64,000 bases of DNA from positions 7,396,001-7,460,000 of the forward strand of contig NC_016935.1 of the NCBI RefSeq assembly GCF_000250655.1, in the 5' to 3' direction. The notes under the pieces were generated by a model. The model saw nothing but the letters and a program-made list of their open reading frames with translations, made no database searches and was not told where the DNA came from. A program made the translations under genes and the position numbers. Numbering within the stretch: position 1 is the first letter of the stretch; each line of letters opens with the position of its first letter. Positions 18,177 through 26,804 of the stretch are shown here, piece after piece. This DNA comes from Paenibacillus mucilaginosus 3016 (lineage in GTDB: Bacteria > Bacillota > Bacilli > Paenibacillales > NBRC-103111).

Positions 18177-18204
18177 AGTATACTCAAATTTGAGTATACT
18201 GCAA
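18177..18204 (-). promoter_or_regulatory. Promoter and 24-bp palindromic operator for the MFS-padR operon
   Basis: AGTATACTCAAA is followed immediately by its exact reverse complement (18177-18200). On the minus strand a promoter TTGCAG (18204-18199), 16-base spacer, TATACT (18182-18177) is almost wholly covered by this palindrome, so a bound repressor would block RNA polymerase. The PadR protein encoded in the operon is the obvious candidate. Confidence 0.75.
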
Positions 18205-18251
18205 GTAGGCTTTCCTGCCTCCAGCCTGCCTAACTTGGGTTAGTTCCTAGT

Positions 18252-18280
18252 TTGCCCAATAGCGAGAAGTATCTTATAAT
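18252..18280 (+). promoter_or_regulatory. Promoter toward the LysR-hisJ operon
   Basis: TTGCCC (18252-18257), 17-base spacer, consensus TATAAT (18275-18280), giving a leader of about 100 bases before the GTG start at 18391. Confidence 0.6.
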
Positions 18281-18297
18281 GGGTTTGTGCGACAAAT

Positions 18298-18316
18298 TGT
18301 ATTTATATTAAATACA
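18298..18316. promoter_or_regulatory. Palindrome TGTATTTA-TAT-TAAATACA
   Basis: Perfect 8-base inverted repeat around a 3-base centre, in an A/T-rich island just downstream of the predicted start of transcription. Its place suggests an operator for the adjacent LysR regulator or another repressor (inference). Confidence 0.5.
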
Positions 18317-18390
18317 TAGCCGATAAAATTCCCTTATTTATGAATACGTTGTCAGCGTGCACGTTCATGCCTTGGGAGAGGAGGAACGAC

Positions 18391-19293
18391 GTGAATCTCA
18401 ATCAATTGGAAACCCTAATAACGATCTCCAAAACCATGAGCTTCCGCAAAGCGGGCGAGCTGCTGAACCTGACCCAGCCTGCCGTATCCGCTCAGATCAA
18501 GAGTCTCGAGGACGAGTTCAAGACGACCCTGATCGACCGCAACCAGCCCGTTACGCTGACCGACAGCGGCCAGGTCTTCCTGGAGCATGCGGAGCTGATC
18601 CTGCAGACGGTGGAGGATCTCAAGCAGCGGCTTGCCGACCTCAACCAGACGCCACAGGGCCATATCGACCTGGGCACCACGACGTCCATCGCCATTCAGA
18701 TTCTGCCGCGGGTCCTGTCCTACTTCCAGAACCAGTTCCCGCTCATCAAGACCACGATCCACTCCATGACGACCTCGCAGATCATGCAGAGCGTCGAGAA
18801 CGGTACGATCGACCTCGGGATCACCTACCTGTTCGACAAGCATCCCGCGCTGGAGAGCTCGGTCCTGTATTACGACACGTTCGAGCTTGTTGTGTCGCCT
18901 GACCATCCCTTGGCCAAATACAGCCATGTGCCGATCGAGCGGCTGCACGATCTGCCCCTGATCATGCTGTCGCCGGAGACCGCCGGCCGGCGCTTCGTCG
19001 ACCAGATCCTGAAGCAGCTCTACATCACCCCGCAGGTGGTCATGGAGCTGTCGTCCAGCGAGGAAGTGAAGCGCATGGTCGAGCTCAATCTCGGCGCCGC
19101 CATCATCTCCAAGCTGTCCATCCAGAGCGAGCTGCGTCTCGGCACGCTCAAGATGATCAAGGTCAACGAGCTTGAGATTTCCCATCCCGTCGGCGTGGTC
19201 TACAAGTCGGGCCGTTATCTGAGCTCGGCGCTGCACCAGTTTTTGCTCGATCTCAAAGGCATGCAGGAAATTCAATTCATAGGTTCGGAGTGA
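18391..19293 (+). CDS. LysR-family transcriptional regulator
   Basis: A 300-residue LysR regulator. Residues 1-60 are the winged helix (LNQLETLITISKTMSFRKAG, then LNLTQPAVSAQIKSLEDEF), a linker helix follows, and from about 90 there is the two-lobed effector-binding domain. The GTG start at 18391 follows GAGGAGG-like sequence (AGGAGGAACGAC); an in-frame ATG at 18340 would add residues outside the family pattern. A PHP phosphatase begins 11 bases after the stop, so the two are co-transcribed. The target is unknown; a palindrome at 18298 is a candidate site. Confidence 0.92.
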   Translation: MNLNQLETLITISKTMSFRKAGELLNLTQPAVSAQIKSLEDEFKTTLIDRNQPVTLTDSGQVFLEHAELILQTVEDLKQRLADLNQTPQGHIDLGTTTSIAIQILPRVLSYFQNQFPLIKTTIHSMTTSQIMQSVENGTIDLGITYLFDKHPALESSVLYYDTFELVVSPDHPLAKYSHVPIERLHDLPLIMLSPETAGRRFVDQILKQLYITPQVVMELSSSEEVKRMVELNLGAAIISKLSIQSELRLGTLKMIKVNELEISHPVGVVYKSGRYLSSALHQFLLDLKGMQEIQFIGSE

Positions 19294-19303
19294 GGAGAAG
19301 ATC

Positions 19304-20110
19304 ATGAAATTCGATTTGCATACCCATCATGAACGCTGCGGTCATGCCATCGGCACGATCCGCGACTATGTCGAAGCCGGAATCCGGAACGGCCTGCAGG
19401 TCATCGGCATCTCGGACCATTCCCCTTACTTTGCGAGCAAGAAAGACCGGGAGCAGCCGGGCATTGCCATGGCGAAGAGCGAATTCGCCCGTTATATCGA
19501 GGAAGTGCTGAAGCTCAAGGCGGAGTATGCCGGTCGGATCGACGTGCTGCTCGGCGTGGAATCCGACTTCTTCCCCGAGCATGCGGAAGTGTACCGCAAG
19601 ATGTATGACCAGTATCCGTTCGACTATATCATCGGCTCGGTGCATCTGTCCGGCGGCGTCAGCATCTTCAACAAGAAGCGCTGGAACGGCCTGACGGACA
19701 AGCAGAAGGTGGAGCAAAAAGAGCTCTATTACAGCCTCATCGAGCAGTCCGCGCGCAGCGGCATGTTCCAGATCCTCGGGCACATCGACGCCATGCGCGG
19801 CTTCTACCCCGCGTTCTCCGAGATCCAGACCGATGCCGTCGACAAGACGCTGCAGTCGATCGGCGAGTGCGGCATTGCCATCGAGATCAACACCTCCGGC
19901 AAGACGAAGGACTGCGGCGGCTGGTATCCGATCGACGCCATCCTCGAGCGCGCGCTGCATTACGGTGTGAAGGTTACCTTCGGCTCTGACGCCCATAAGC
20001 CCGAGCGGGTCGGGGACGACTGGGACGAGGTGGCCGCCCGGCTGAAGGAGATCGGCTTCCGCGAATGGGTGTACTACAAGGAAAAGCAGATGGTTACCGT
20101 TCCGCTGTAA
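19304..20110 (+). CDS. hisJ: Histidinol-phosphatase, PHP family (HisJ-type)
   Basis: 268 residues with the PHP metal-binding motifs: DLHTHHERCGHA (motif I), ISDHSP (motif II), a central VESDFFPEH segment, IIGSVH, a GHIDAMR motif and the C-terminal TFGSDAHKPERVG. This arrangement is the HisK/HisJ histidinol-phosphatase group that performs the penultimate step of histidine synthesis in Bacillota. The strong AGGAG site overlaps the preceding gene's end. It is unusual to find it paired with a LysR regulator rather than with other his genes, so a different phosphate ester substrate remains possible. A terminator follows. Confidence 0.85.
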   Translation: MKFDLHTHHERCGHAIGTIRDYVEAGIRNGLQVIGISDHSPYFASKKDREQPGIAMAKSEFARYIEEVLKLKAEYAGRIDVLLGVESDFFPEHAEVYRKMYDQYPFDYIIGSVHLSGGVSIFNKKRWNGLTDKQKVEQKELYYSLIEQSARSGMFQILGHIDAMRGFYPAFSEIQTDAVDKTLQSIGECGIAIEINTSGKTKDCGGWYPIDAILERALHYGVKVTFGSDAHKPERVGDDWDEVAARLKEIGFREWVYYKEKQMVTVPL

Positions 20111-20156
20111 TCCCGGCCGCACGTCACGCTGGGAACGATTTCCTCCCAAAGAGAAC

Positions 20157-20211
20157 AAGCTGCCTCAAGCGGCGCCCGTTTCCCGGGGCCTGCCGCAGAG
20201 GCAGCTTTTTT
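20157..20211 (+). terminator. Terminator of the LysR-hisJ operon
   Basis: AAGCTGCCTC (20157-20166) pairs with GAGGCAGCTT (20198-20207) around a GC-rich inner arm, followed by TTTTTT. Confidence 0.85.
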
Positions 20212-20248
20212 GTGTACTCCTGAGGAGGAGGCACGCCGAAGCCGCAGC

Positions 20249-20911
20249 TTATGCCAGCGGCCCATAGCCCAGCCGGTGCAGCTGTCCGGCGATTACGCGG
20301 TAGCCTGCCGCATTCGGGTGGATGCCGTCCGCCGACAGCAGCTCCCGCTCGCGCCCCTCAAACAGCCCGTAGAGGGACGCGAACTTCACGCTGCCTCCCG
20401 CCAGGCTGCCGAGCAGCCGGTTGCACCGCTTCACCCAGTCGGCGGCCTCCGGCACCCCGGGCAGGGGGTTGTAGAGCAGCGCCGCCCGGACGACATAGGG
20501 GCCGGAGCCATCGGACTTCAGCCGCCGCAGCGCCTGCAGCAGGGCGGCATAGTCTTCGTGGCACCGCTCCAGCGCCGCCGCCAGCCGGCCGGTATCCCGG
20601 TCGGCCGCGAACCTTTTGGCCGCATCGATCAGGTCATTGCCTCCCGCCGTCAGCGTCAGGAGCTGCGCCTCCCGGGCCATGCCGCGGAGCTGCGGACTGC
20701 GCTCCAGCAGCATCCGCAGCTCCCCGGTTGTGGCCCCGGGGATGCCTATCACTCCGGTCTCGACCGGACGGTTCAGCGCTTCCCCGGCAAGCCCCCCGTA
20801 GGCCCGCACGAAGCCGCCGCTGCCGAACGCCCCGACGCCTGCGGTCAGCGAGTCTCCGAGCGCCAGATAGGAGAAGCTCTTCCCTACGGAGCGGGACCGT
20901 GAGCCCGTCAT
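20249..20911 (-). CDS. SGNH/GDSL-family hydrolase
   Basis: 220 residues, cytoplasmic (no signal peptide). Block I is YLALGDSLTAGVG with the nucleophilic Ser, a Gly-containing block II lies near GVIGIPGATTGEL, block III is TAGGNDLID and block V DGIHPNAAGY holds the Asp/His pair. Such enzymes are esterases or acyl hydrolases; the substrate is not predictable. Its ATG overlaps the stop of the upstream coat-like gene (ATGA), so translation is coupled. That linkage suggests a role in the spore or its envelope (inference). Confidence 0.88.
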   Translation of the reverse strand: MTGSRSRSVGKSFSYLALGDSLTAGVGAFGSGGFVRAYGGLAGEALNRPVETGVIGIPGATTGELRMLLERSPQLRGMAREAQLLTLTAGGNDLIDAAKRFAADRDTGRLAAALERCHEDYAALLQALRRLKSDGSGPYVVRAALLYNPLPGVPEAADWVKRCNRLLGSLAGGSVKFASLYGLFEGRERELLSADGIHPNAAGYRVIAGQLHRLGYGPLA

Positions 20912-21471
20912 GGCCGGCGCCGCGGTCCGGCCCCGCGCCGGACCGGCTTTTTCCTCGGGTGCACACGCACGGAGGCCGTCTTCACCGGTCCGCCCAGGCC
21001 GCCCGCCAGCCCGCCGAAGCCCCCCAGACCCCCGAAGCCGCCAAAGAGCTTGAAGATCGGCCCGAACTGCTTGAAGATATTGTACATCTTCTGCACCTTC
21101 CCCATCGTATTGAGCAGGCCGTCCAGCCCGCCGATCCGGCTGAACCAGTCCCCTCCGCCGAAAGCGGGCTGCGCACGGTCCGCCATCTGCTCGGCGGCGG
21201 CTCCCTGCTCTCCCCCCGCTTCCTTGACTCCAGCTCCCTTCTCCCGGGTGCCTGCCGGATTCCGGGAGTTCGCCGGCTCCGCATAGCTGAACGGAAATCC
21301 CGGGCCGAACGGACTGTAGAAGCCTTCCACCTCAGGAGCGGCATACCGGGGACGCGAGGGCTTCGGGGCAGATCCCGAAGGGGCTTTCCTGCGGGGCCGC
21401 TGCGGCCCTTTGACGGTGGATGCAATGATACCTGAGTGCCTCCGGGAGGCGGCATGTTTGGTCTTCTTCAT
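20908..21471 (-). CDS. Basic low-complexity protein, YqfQ/VrrA-like
   Basis: 187 residues: a basic N-terminus (RRHSGIIASTVKGPQRPRRK), a Pro/Tyr/Phe-rich region (FYSPFGPGFPFSY), a hydrophobic core (GLDGLLNTMGKVQKMYNIFK, then QFGPIFKLF), a Gly-rich run and a very basic tail. The core-plus-low-complexity pattern recalls YqfQ/VrrA-like proteins of Bacillus, which are associated with spores. The assignment is tentative. The minus-strand sequence CATACGCTA (21560-21552) matches the sigma-K -10 pattern CATANNNTA, but no AC -35 is at the right distance. It is translationally coupled to the GDSL hydrolase gene. Confidence 0.65.
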   Translation of the reverse strand: MKKTKHAASRRHSGIIASTVKGPQRPRRKAPSGSAPKPSRPRYAAPEVEGFYSPFGPGFPFSYAEPANSRNPAGTREKGAGVKEAGGEQGAAAEQMADRAQPAFGGGDWFSRIGGLDGLLNTMGKVQKMYNIFKQFGPIFKLFGGFGGLGGFGGLAGGLGGPVKTASVRVHPRKKPVRRGAGPRRRP

Positions 21472-21641
21472 CTCGATCCTTTCCCTTCTGATTGGCCTTG
21501 GGCCCGCATCCGCAGCCTCACGCGCGGCGCAGTGCCTACTTGTCTATACATTAGCGTATGTCACTGCGCCCGCCGGGGAACTGGGTAAGTGGACCGGAAT
21601 GCCAACAATTGGGTGAAGGCGGGGGCCCGCTCCCCCAGCGC

Positions 21642-21694
21642 AAATAAACCGCATTCCCGCTTCCGCACCAGCGGGCAGGGAACACGGTTTATTC
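21642..21694 (-). terminator. Terminator of the ABC-sensor-glycosidase operon
   Basis: On the minus strand AATAAACCG plus TTCCC pairs with GGGAA plus CGGTTTATT, with a GC-rich loop and a short T stretch. It lies about 30 bases after the glycosidase stop. Confidence 0.6.
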
Positions 21695-21721
21695 GGGTGT
21701 GGTGGAATGAAAGCCCTTGTG

Positions 21722-23305
21722 CTACAAAATCGGAGCCGGCAGCACGCCGGCCGGCGCAAGTTCACCTCCCAGTACCCGCGCGAGCGCCTTCATCGCGAAC
21801 GGGGTGTTCTCATAGCAGGCGAGATACACCCGCACACGGCCCAGGACCGCCAGGTCCGAGGGGATGCGCACGGACGCCGCGGTAAGCCGCAGGCCCGGCA
21901 GCTCCGCCAGCTCGCGGATCAGCGCCGCCTGCTCCGGCTCGAACGCCGCGTTGTAGCTCACGGCTACGGCCTGCCCGCCCTCGCGGGCCAGCCTCAGCAC
22001 GCGCTGCCGCTCCTCTTCGGTCGGCCGGACGCCGATCCGCTCCTCGCGCACGACGAAGCCCATCTGGGCGAGCCAGTGGCCGAGCGACTCCTTGCGGCCG
22101 AGCACTTCGTCGACCTCGGAGCCGACCCGCACCTCCGGCCAGACGACGAGCACGCGCCGGCCGCGCTCCAGCGGCTGCAGCTCGCCGGCCACGAGCGTCA
22201 CGCTGGCTTCGCCGATCCGCTCGGCGAAGGCCTGCGACGCCGGGGTGGCCAGCGTGCGGCCGATCAGCGGCGCCGTCCCTTCGGCCGCCTGCACTGCCCG
22301 CCGCGCCTTCAGCGCGAGCAGCCGGTCGACCGAGCGGTCGATGCGCTCTTCGCTGAGGCGGCCGCTCTCCACGGCGGCGGTCAGCGCGTCCAGCGCCGCC
22401 CGCTGCAGCTCGATGCGGTGCGAGACGAGCACAAGGTCCGCGCCGGCCTCCACGGCGAGCACAGCCCCCTCCGCCACGCCGTAATGCCCGGCGATGGCGT
22501 TCATCTCGAGGCAGTCGGTGACGATGACGCCCCCGTAGCCGAGCTCCTCGCGCAGGAGCCCGGTCAGCACGCGCGGCGACAGCGTAGCCGGCAGCGGTTC
22601 CGGCTCCACCGCCGGGAAGAGCAGGTGGGCCGTCATCACGGCGTCCACGCCCTGCCGGACGGCTTCGCGGAACGGCACCAGCTCCAGCCGGTCGAGCCGC
22701 CCGCGGTCATGCGGCACCGTAGGCAGCTCGTGATGTGAATCCTGCGAGGTGTCGCCGTGGCCGGGGAAGTGCTTGACCGTAGCGGCGACGCCCGTCTCCT
22801 GGTATCCCCGCACGGCCGCGGTACCCAGCCGCGCCACGAGCTCGGGGTCCCCGCCGTAGGAGCGGACGCCGATCACCGGGTTGAGCGGGTTGTTGTTCAC
22901 GTCGAGCACCGGGGCGAAGTTCATGTTGATGCCCATCGCCAGCAGCTCGGCAGCCGTTACTTTGGCCGCTTCGTACGCGGCGTCCGCGTCGCCGGTCGCC
23001 CCGAGCGCCATCGCCCCCGGCATGACGCTTACGCCCTGTTCGATGCGGGTGACCATCCCGCCCTCCTGGTCGACAGCAATGAGCAGCGGCACCCCGCTGC
23101 CTTCGGCCGCGAAGCCCTGCAGCTTCGCCGACAAGGCGGCCGCTTGGGCCGGCTCCGCCAGGTTGCGCCGGAAATAGATAATGCCGCCGATCCCGCCGTC
23201 CCGGATCAGCTCCTCCATCTCCGGCGTCGGTTCCGTCCCCGGGAATCCGCACATGAGCAGCTGCCCGATCTTTTGCTTGAGACTCAGTTTACTGCGCTCC
23301 ATCAT
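21722..23305 (-). CDS. Glycoside hydrolase family 3 beta-N-acetylhexosaminidase (NagZ-like)
   Basis: 527 residues with no signal peptide, so cytoplasmic. The family 3 hexosaminidase signature KHFPGHGDT (178-186) is followed by the Asp189/His191 segment, which holds the His general acid/base of NagZ-type enzymes. The nucleophile Asp is in VIVTDCLEM, and the C-terminal domain is of the Bacillus type. It should remove terminal GlcNAc from imported amino-sugar oligosaccharides or muropeptides. GGAGGAGG precedes the ATG, which lies inside the end of the response-regulator gene (17-base overlap). As last gene of the ABC/two-component operon it probably processes the imported sugar. Confidence 0.9.
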   Translation of the reverse strand: MMERSKLSLKQKIGQLLMCGFPGTEPTPEMEELIRDGGIGGIIYFRRNLAEPAQAAALSAKLQGFAAEGSGVPLLIAVDQEGGMVTRIEQGVSVMPGAMALGATGDADAAYEAAKVTAAELLAMGINMNFAPVLDVNNNPLNPVIGVRSYGGDPELVARLGTAAVRGYQETGVAATVKHFPGHGDTSQDSHHELPTVPHDRGRLDRLELVPFREAVRQGVDAVMTAHLLFPAVEPEPLPATLSPRVLTGLLREELGYGGVIVTDCLEMNAIAGHYGVAEGAVLAVEAGADLVLVSHRIELQRAALDALTAAVESGRLSEERIDRSVDRLLALKARRAVQAAEGTAPLIGRTLATPASQAFAERIGEASVTLVAGELQPLERGRRVLVVWPEVRVGSEVDEVLGRKESLGHWLAQMGFVVREERIGVRPTEEERQRVLRLAREGGQAVAVSYNAAFEPEQAALIRELAELPGLRLTAASVRIPSDLAVLGRVRVYLACYENTPFAMKALARVLGGELAPAGVLPAPIL

Positions 23306-24908
23306 AAGCCTCCTCCTTCTCCCTCTCGCCGTTCCCCGGCTTTCCCCGGTCCCGGAACTCCGAAGGCGTCATGCCTTCATATTTATGGAATACCTTGGTA
23401 AAGTAACGCCGCTCCGCATACCCCGCCAGCTTGCCGATCTGCGTGACGCTCTTGTCGCTGGTCAGCAGCAGGCTCTTCGCCAGCTCCATCCGCTCCCGCG
23501 TGACATACTCCAGGAAGGTCTCCCCGTGCTGCTGCTTGAACAGCAGGGAGAAGTAGGAGTTCGAGATCCCGAGGTGCTGGGCGAGCTCCTCCAGTCCGAG
23601 ATCCCGGGAGAGCCCCTTCTGAATATACTCGCGGGCGGTGGCCATCAGCACCTCCGGCGACTTGCGCCGCGCCTGCCCCGTCTGCATGCACTCGCGTACG
23701 AGCAGCAGCACGCAGTCCATCAGCTCCTTGATGCTCATGCTGCGCTCGAGCTCGCCCATGACCCGCTGCTCCTGCAGCGAATCCAGCAGCCCGATCGCCC
23801 GCATCTCCCGCAGCAGATGCAGGTTCAGGAAGTGCAGCATCTGCTCGGCGCGCATCCCGTGCTCCTTGAGCAGCCGGCCGAGCTCCTCCAGCGCCGCATC
23901 CACCTTGGGGGATTCACCCTGGGTGAGGCCCGCCACCAGCCGGTCGGCGAGGCTCCAGAACGACTGGCCCTGCGGGTCCGCCTCCTGCACCTCCCGGTGC
24001 AGCACGATCGCCTGCTTCTCCAGCGCGAGCTGCAGGCTCCGCTGCAGCTTCTTGTACGCATCCGCCAGCCCTTCGGCCGAGACCGGCGACGGGTAGACCC
24101 CTACGCTCACCGACAGCTTCACGTACCGCCGGACCGCCTCCTGCACTTCCTCGGACCAGGCTTCGAGCGGGGCCGCCGGCTCCCGGCCCGCCTGCGGCAG
24201 CGGGATGAGCAGGCACCACTCCCCCTCCCGGGTCAATAGCACGGCATATTCCACGAACTCCGAGCGCAGCGCCTCCTGCAGCACATTGCGTACCGCAAAG
24301 TGGACCAGCTTGCGCTCTCGCTCGTCCTGCCGGATCATCTGCGAGTAATCGTCGAGGTCGACCAGGAGCATCCAGTACCTCTGATGGAGCCAGACGCGGT
24401 CCTCTTCCTCCTGCAGCCGGTGTAGCGGGAACGAGGTATAGTCCATGAGCAGATCGAGCAGGATCTTCTCGTACGCCAGCTCGGAGAGCTCGCGCCACTT
24501 CGCCATATCCTTCATCCGGCTGAGCTTCACCGATTGGATCTCCGCCGCCAGGCTCTGGAGAATATTCTCGAGCTCTTCGTAATCGATCGGCTTCAGGATA
24601 TATTCCCTGGCTCCGTATTTGACCGCAGAGCGGGCATAGTCGAACTCCTGGAAGCCGGTCAGCATGAGAATCTCGCCCCCGTAGCCCGACCCCCGGAGCT
24701 GCTTCAGGAGCTCGATGCCGTCCATGACCGGCATCCGGATGTCCGAGAGAATGAGATCCGGCTTCAGCTCCTCGGCCAGCTCCAGCGCCTTGGCCCCGTT
24801 GCCGGCGGTCGCGATGATCTCAATGCCGAGGCTTTCCCAGGGAATGATTTTCTCCAAGTTCCGTACGATATGAATCTCGTCGTCCACCAGCATTGCTTTG
24901 ACCTTCAT
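23289..24908 (-). CDS. AraC-type response regulator (YesN-like)
   Basis: 539 residues: N-terminal receiver (VDDEIHIVRN, phospho-acceptor Asp56 in LILSDIRMPVMDG, Lys in LKPID), a middle region of about 270 residues of the YesN type, and a C-terminal AraC double helix-turn-helix (LAQHLGISNSYFSLLFKQQ, then YFTKVFHKYEGMTPSEFRDR). ATG 24908 begins the receiver and lies 5 bases after the kinase stop; longer in-frame starts would add non-receiver sequence. It most likely activates the sugar-binding-protein promoter upstream of the operon, which has a poor -35 (inference). Confidence 0.92.
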   Translation of the reverse strand: MKVKAMLVDDEIHIVRNLEKIIPWESLGIEIIATAGNGAKALELAEELKPDLILSDIRMPVMDGIELLKQLRGSGYGGEILMLTGFQEFDYARSAVKYGAREYILKPIDYEELENILQSLAAEIQSVKLSRMKDMAKWRELSELAYEKILLDLLMDYTSFPLHRLQEEEDRVWLHQRYWMLLVDLDDYSQMIRQDERERKLVHFAVRNVLQEALRSEFVEYAVLLTREGEWCLLIPLPQAGREPAAPLEAWSEEVQEAVRRYVKLSVSVGVYPSPVSAEGLADAYKKLQRSLQLALEKQAIVLHREVQEADPQGQSFWSLADRLVAGLTQGESPKVDAALEELGRLLKEHGMRAEQMLHFLNLHLLREMRAIGLLDSLQEQRVMGELERSMSIKELMDCVLLLVRECMQTGQARRKSPEVLMATAREYIQKGLSRDLGLEELAQHLGISNSYFSLLFKQQHGETFLEYVTRERMELAKSLLLTSDKSVTQIGKLAGYAERRYFTKVFHKYEGMTPSEFRDRGKPGNGEREKEEAYDGAQ

Positions 24909-24913
24909 GCGTA

Positions 24914-26719
24914 TCACCCGCTTGCTTCTTTTGGTATCGTACAGCGGATCAGCGTCCCCTGCCCCGGCATGCTGCAGATCATCATCCCGCAGCGGCTGCC
25001 GTAATGGATGCGCAGACGGTCCGCTACGTTCGGTATCCCGAGCCCGATGCGTTCCCCTCCTTCCTCCCCGTCCCCGGAGGCACTGATCCGGGACCCCGGC
25101 GTACCGTGGAACCGTTCCAGCACCTCGCTGCGGATGCCGGTCCCGTTGTCTTCCACCCACAGGATGACCGCATCCTCCTTCTCTTCCGCCCGGACGCGAA
25201 GCATGCCCTTGAAGCCTTCTCCTTCCGCATGCAGCCTCTCCTCGATGCCGTGCTGAATGCTGTTCTCGAGCAGCGGCTGCAGGGTCAGCTTCAGGATCGG
25301 CACCCCGCCGAGCCCGGCCGGTACGTCGATCTCATAGTCGAACAGATCCTCGAAGCGGTACTTCTGGATCTCCAGATAATTGCGCACATGGTCGATCTCG
25401 AGCGACAGCGGGATCTCCTCCTTCTGCAGGAAGCTCACCCGCAGCATCGTGCCAAGCCGCTGGACCATCCGGCTGACCTTACGCCCCTCGTTCTGCGCCG
25501 CCAGCGCATTGATCGACTCAAGCGTATTGAACAGAAAATGGGGCTTGATCTGCGCCTGCATCAGCATGAGCTCCGCCCGGTTCTTGCGGTCCTGCTCCAG
25601 CTTCACTTCCCCGATGAGCGTCTCGATCCGGTCGACGAGGGAGTTGAAGCCCCGCGCCAGCACGCTCGTCTCATCCTTGCTGCCCGGCTCGACCCGGATG
25701 CTGAGATCCCCGATCTCGACCTTCTTCATCGAGCTGACGACATACAGGATGAAGCGGATGATCCGGTTCACGAAGAACAGATTGTAGAGCAGCGCACTGA
25801 TAAGCGTCAGCGCCGTGATCGCCGAGATCCACTGCAGCACCTGCTCCGTGCGGCCCGACAAGTAGGCCCATGGGGTGATCGATACGATGCTCCAGTTCAT
25901 CTGCCCAAAGTCCTTGAGCTCGAGGTGATGGACCGATACGACGCTCTCCACGCCGTCGAATTCCATCTTCCGGCTCTGGTACTCTTCGCCGAGCTGCAGC
26001 CCTTCCGAAGCGTGGCCGTCCAGCGTCTGACCGGCGAGCTCCCCCTTGTTGTCGACCATGATCAGCCCTTCGCTGTTCACGATCATGAAGCGCAGGTCCA
26101 TGCTGTGCGAGGTGCCGAAGTAGTTGAAAATCCGGTTGAGCTCATGAAACTGGAACTGCTGGAGCAGAATGCCCCGGTTGTCGAGGGTGTACTTGTCGTT
26201 AATGACGCGCACCACGGTGAAGAGCGGTTCGCGGCCCGTCCACTCCGGCGCCTCATGCGGCCCGAGCCATCTCGGCGGGCCGTTCAGGGCCATGACCTCG
26301 CGGAACACCGGATGCTTGACGAGGCCCGTGTAGGGAACCCGCTGGTACCCGATCCGCCCCTGGGAGAACGACTGCCCGTTAAAGCTGTACAGAGTAACGG
26401 CATACGCCGGCGTGTAGGAGAGGAACGTGCGCTGCAGCAGCCGTTCATACTCGGTCTGCATGACAGGGTCGACGGACTCCCGCTGTCCGAGCAGCCGCTG
26501 GATGTCGTCGCGGAGCATGTAGTCCTCCGAGAAATAGTTCGCTTCCTTAAGCACGTAGGTAATGTTACGGCCTACCGCCTTCAGCGTGAATTCCGACTGT
26601 TCGGCGTAATTCTGCTCGATAATGTGCTGGGACAAAAGATAGGTGATGGCGCCAAGCACGAACAGCGGCGCGATGATGAACGCCATGAAGGCCGTGAACA
26701 CTTTGATGCGAAGATTCAT
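24914..26719 (-). CDS. Sensor histidine kinase (YesM-like)
   Basis: 601 residues: membrane helix 5-28, a large extracytoplasmic Cache-like sensing domain (about 30-290), second helix 294-318, HAMP 320-372, a His_kinase domain with His394 in QAQIKPHFLFNTLESINALA, and HATPase (LLENSIQHGIEE, GTGIR, GLGIPNVADRL). This is the YesM class that works with AraC-type regulators. It sits between the ABC permeases and the regulator gene, so it presumably senses the transported saccharide or its binding protein outside the cell. Confidence 0.93.
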   Translation of the reverse strand: MNLRIKVFTAFMAFIIAPLFVLGAITYLLSQHIIEQNYAEQSEFTLKAVGRNITYVLKEANYFSEDYMLRDDIQRLLGQRESVDPVMQTEYERLLQRTFLSYTPAYAVTLYSFNGQSFSQGRIGYQRVPYTGLVKHPVFREVMALNGPPRWLGPHEAPEWTGREPLFTVVRVINDKYTLDNRGILLQQFQFHELNRIFNYFGTSHSMDLRFMIVNSEGLIMVDNKGELAGQTLDGHASEGLQLGEEYQSRKMEFDGVESVVSVHHLELKDFGQMNWSIVSITPWAYLSGRTEQVLQWISAITALTLISALLYNLFFVNRIIRFILYVVSSMKKVEIGDLSIRVEPGSKDETSVLARGFNSLVDRIETLIGEVKLEQDRKNRAELMLMQAQIKPHFLFNTLESINALAAQNEGRKVSRMVQRLGTMLRVSFLQKEEIPLSLEIDHVRNYLEIQKYRFEDLFDYEIDVPAGLGGVPILKLTLQPLLENSIQHGIEERLHAEGEGFKGMLRVRAEEKEDAVILWVEDNGTGIRSEVLERFHGTPGSRISASGDGEEGGERIGLGIPNVADRLRIHYGSRCGMMICSMPGQGTLIRCTIPKEASG

Positions 26720-26804
26720 CGCGCGCGATTCTTCCTTTCCTCCAAAAGCGCCCCGCCGCTTCCGCGTCCGCAGGCGGGAGGCCGCACAGCCTGGGCGGGC
26801 TTCC

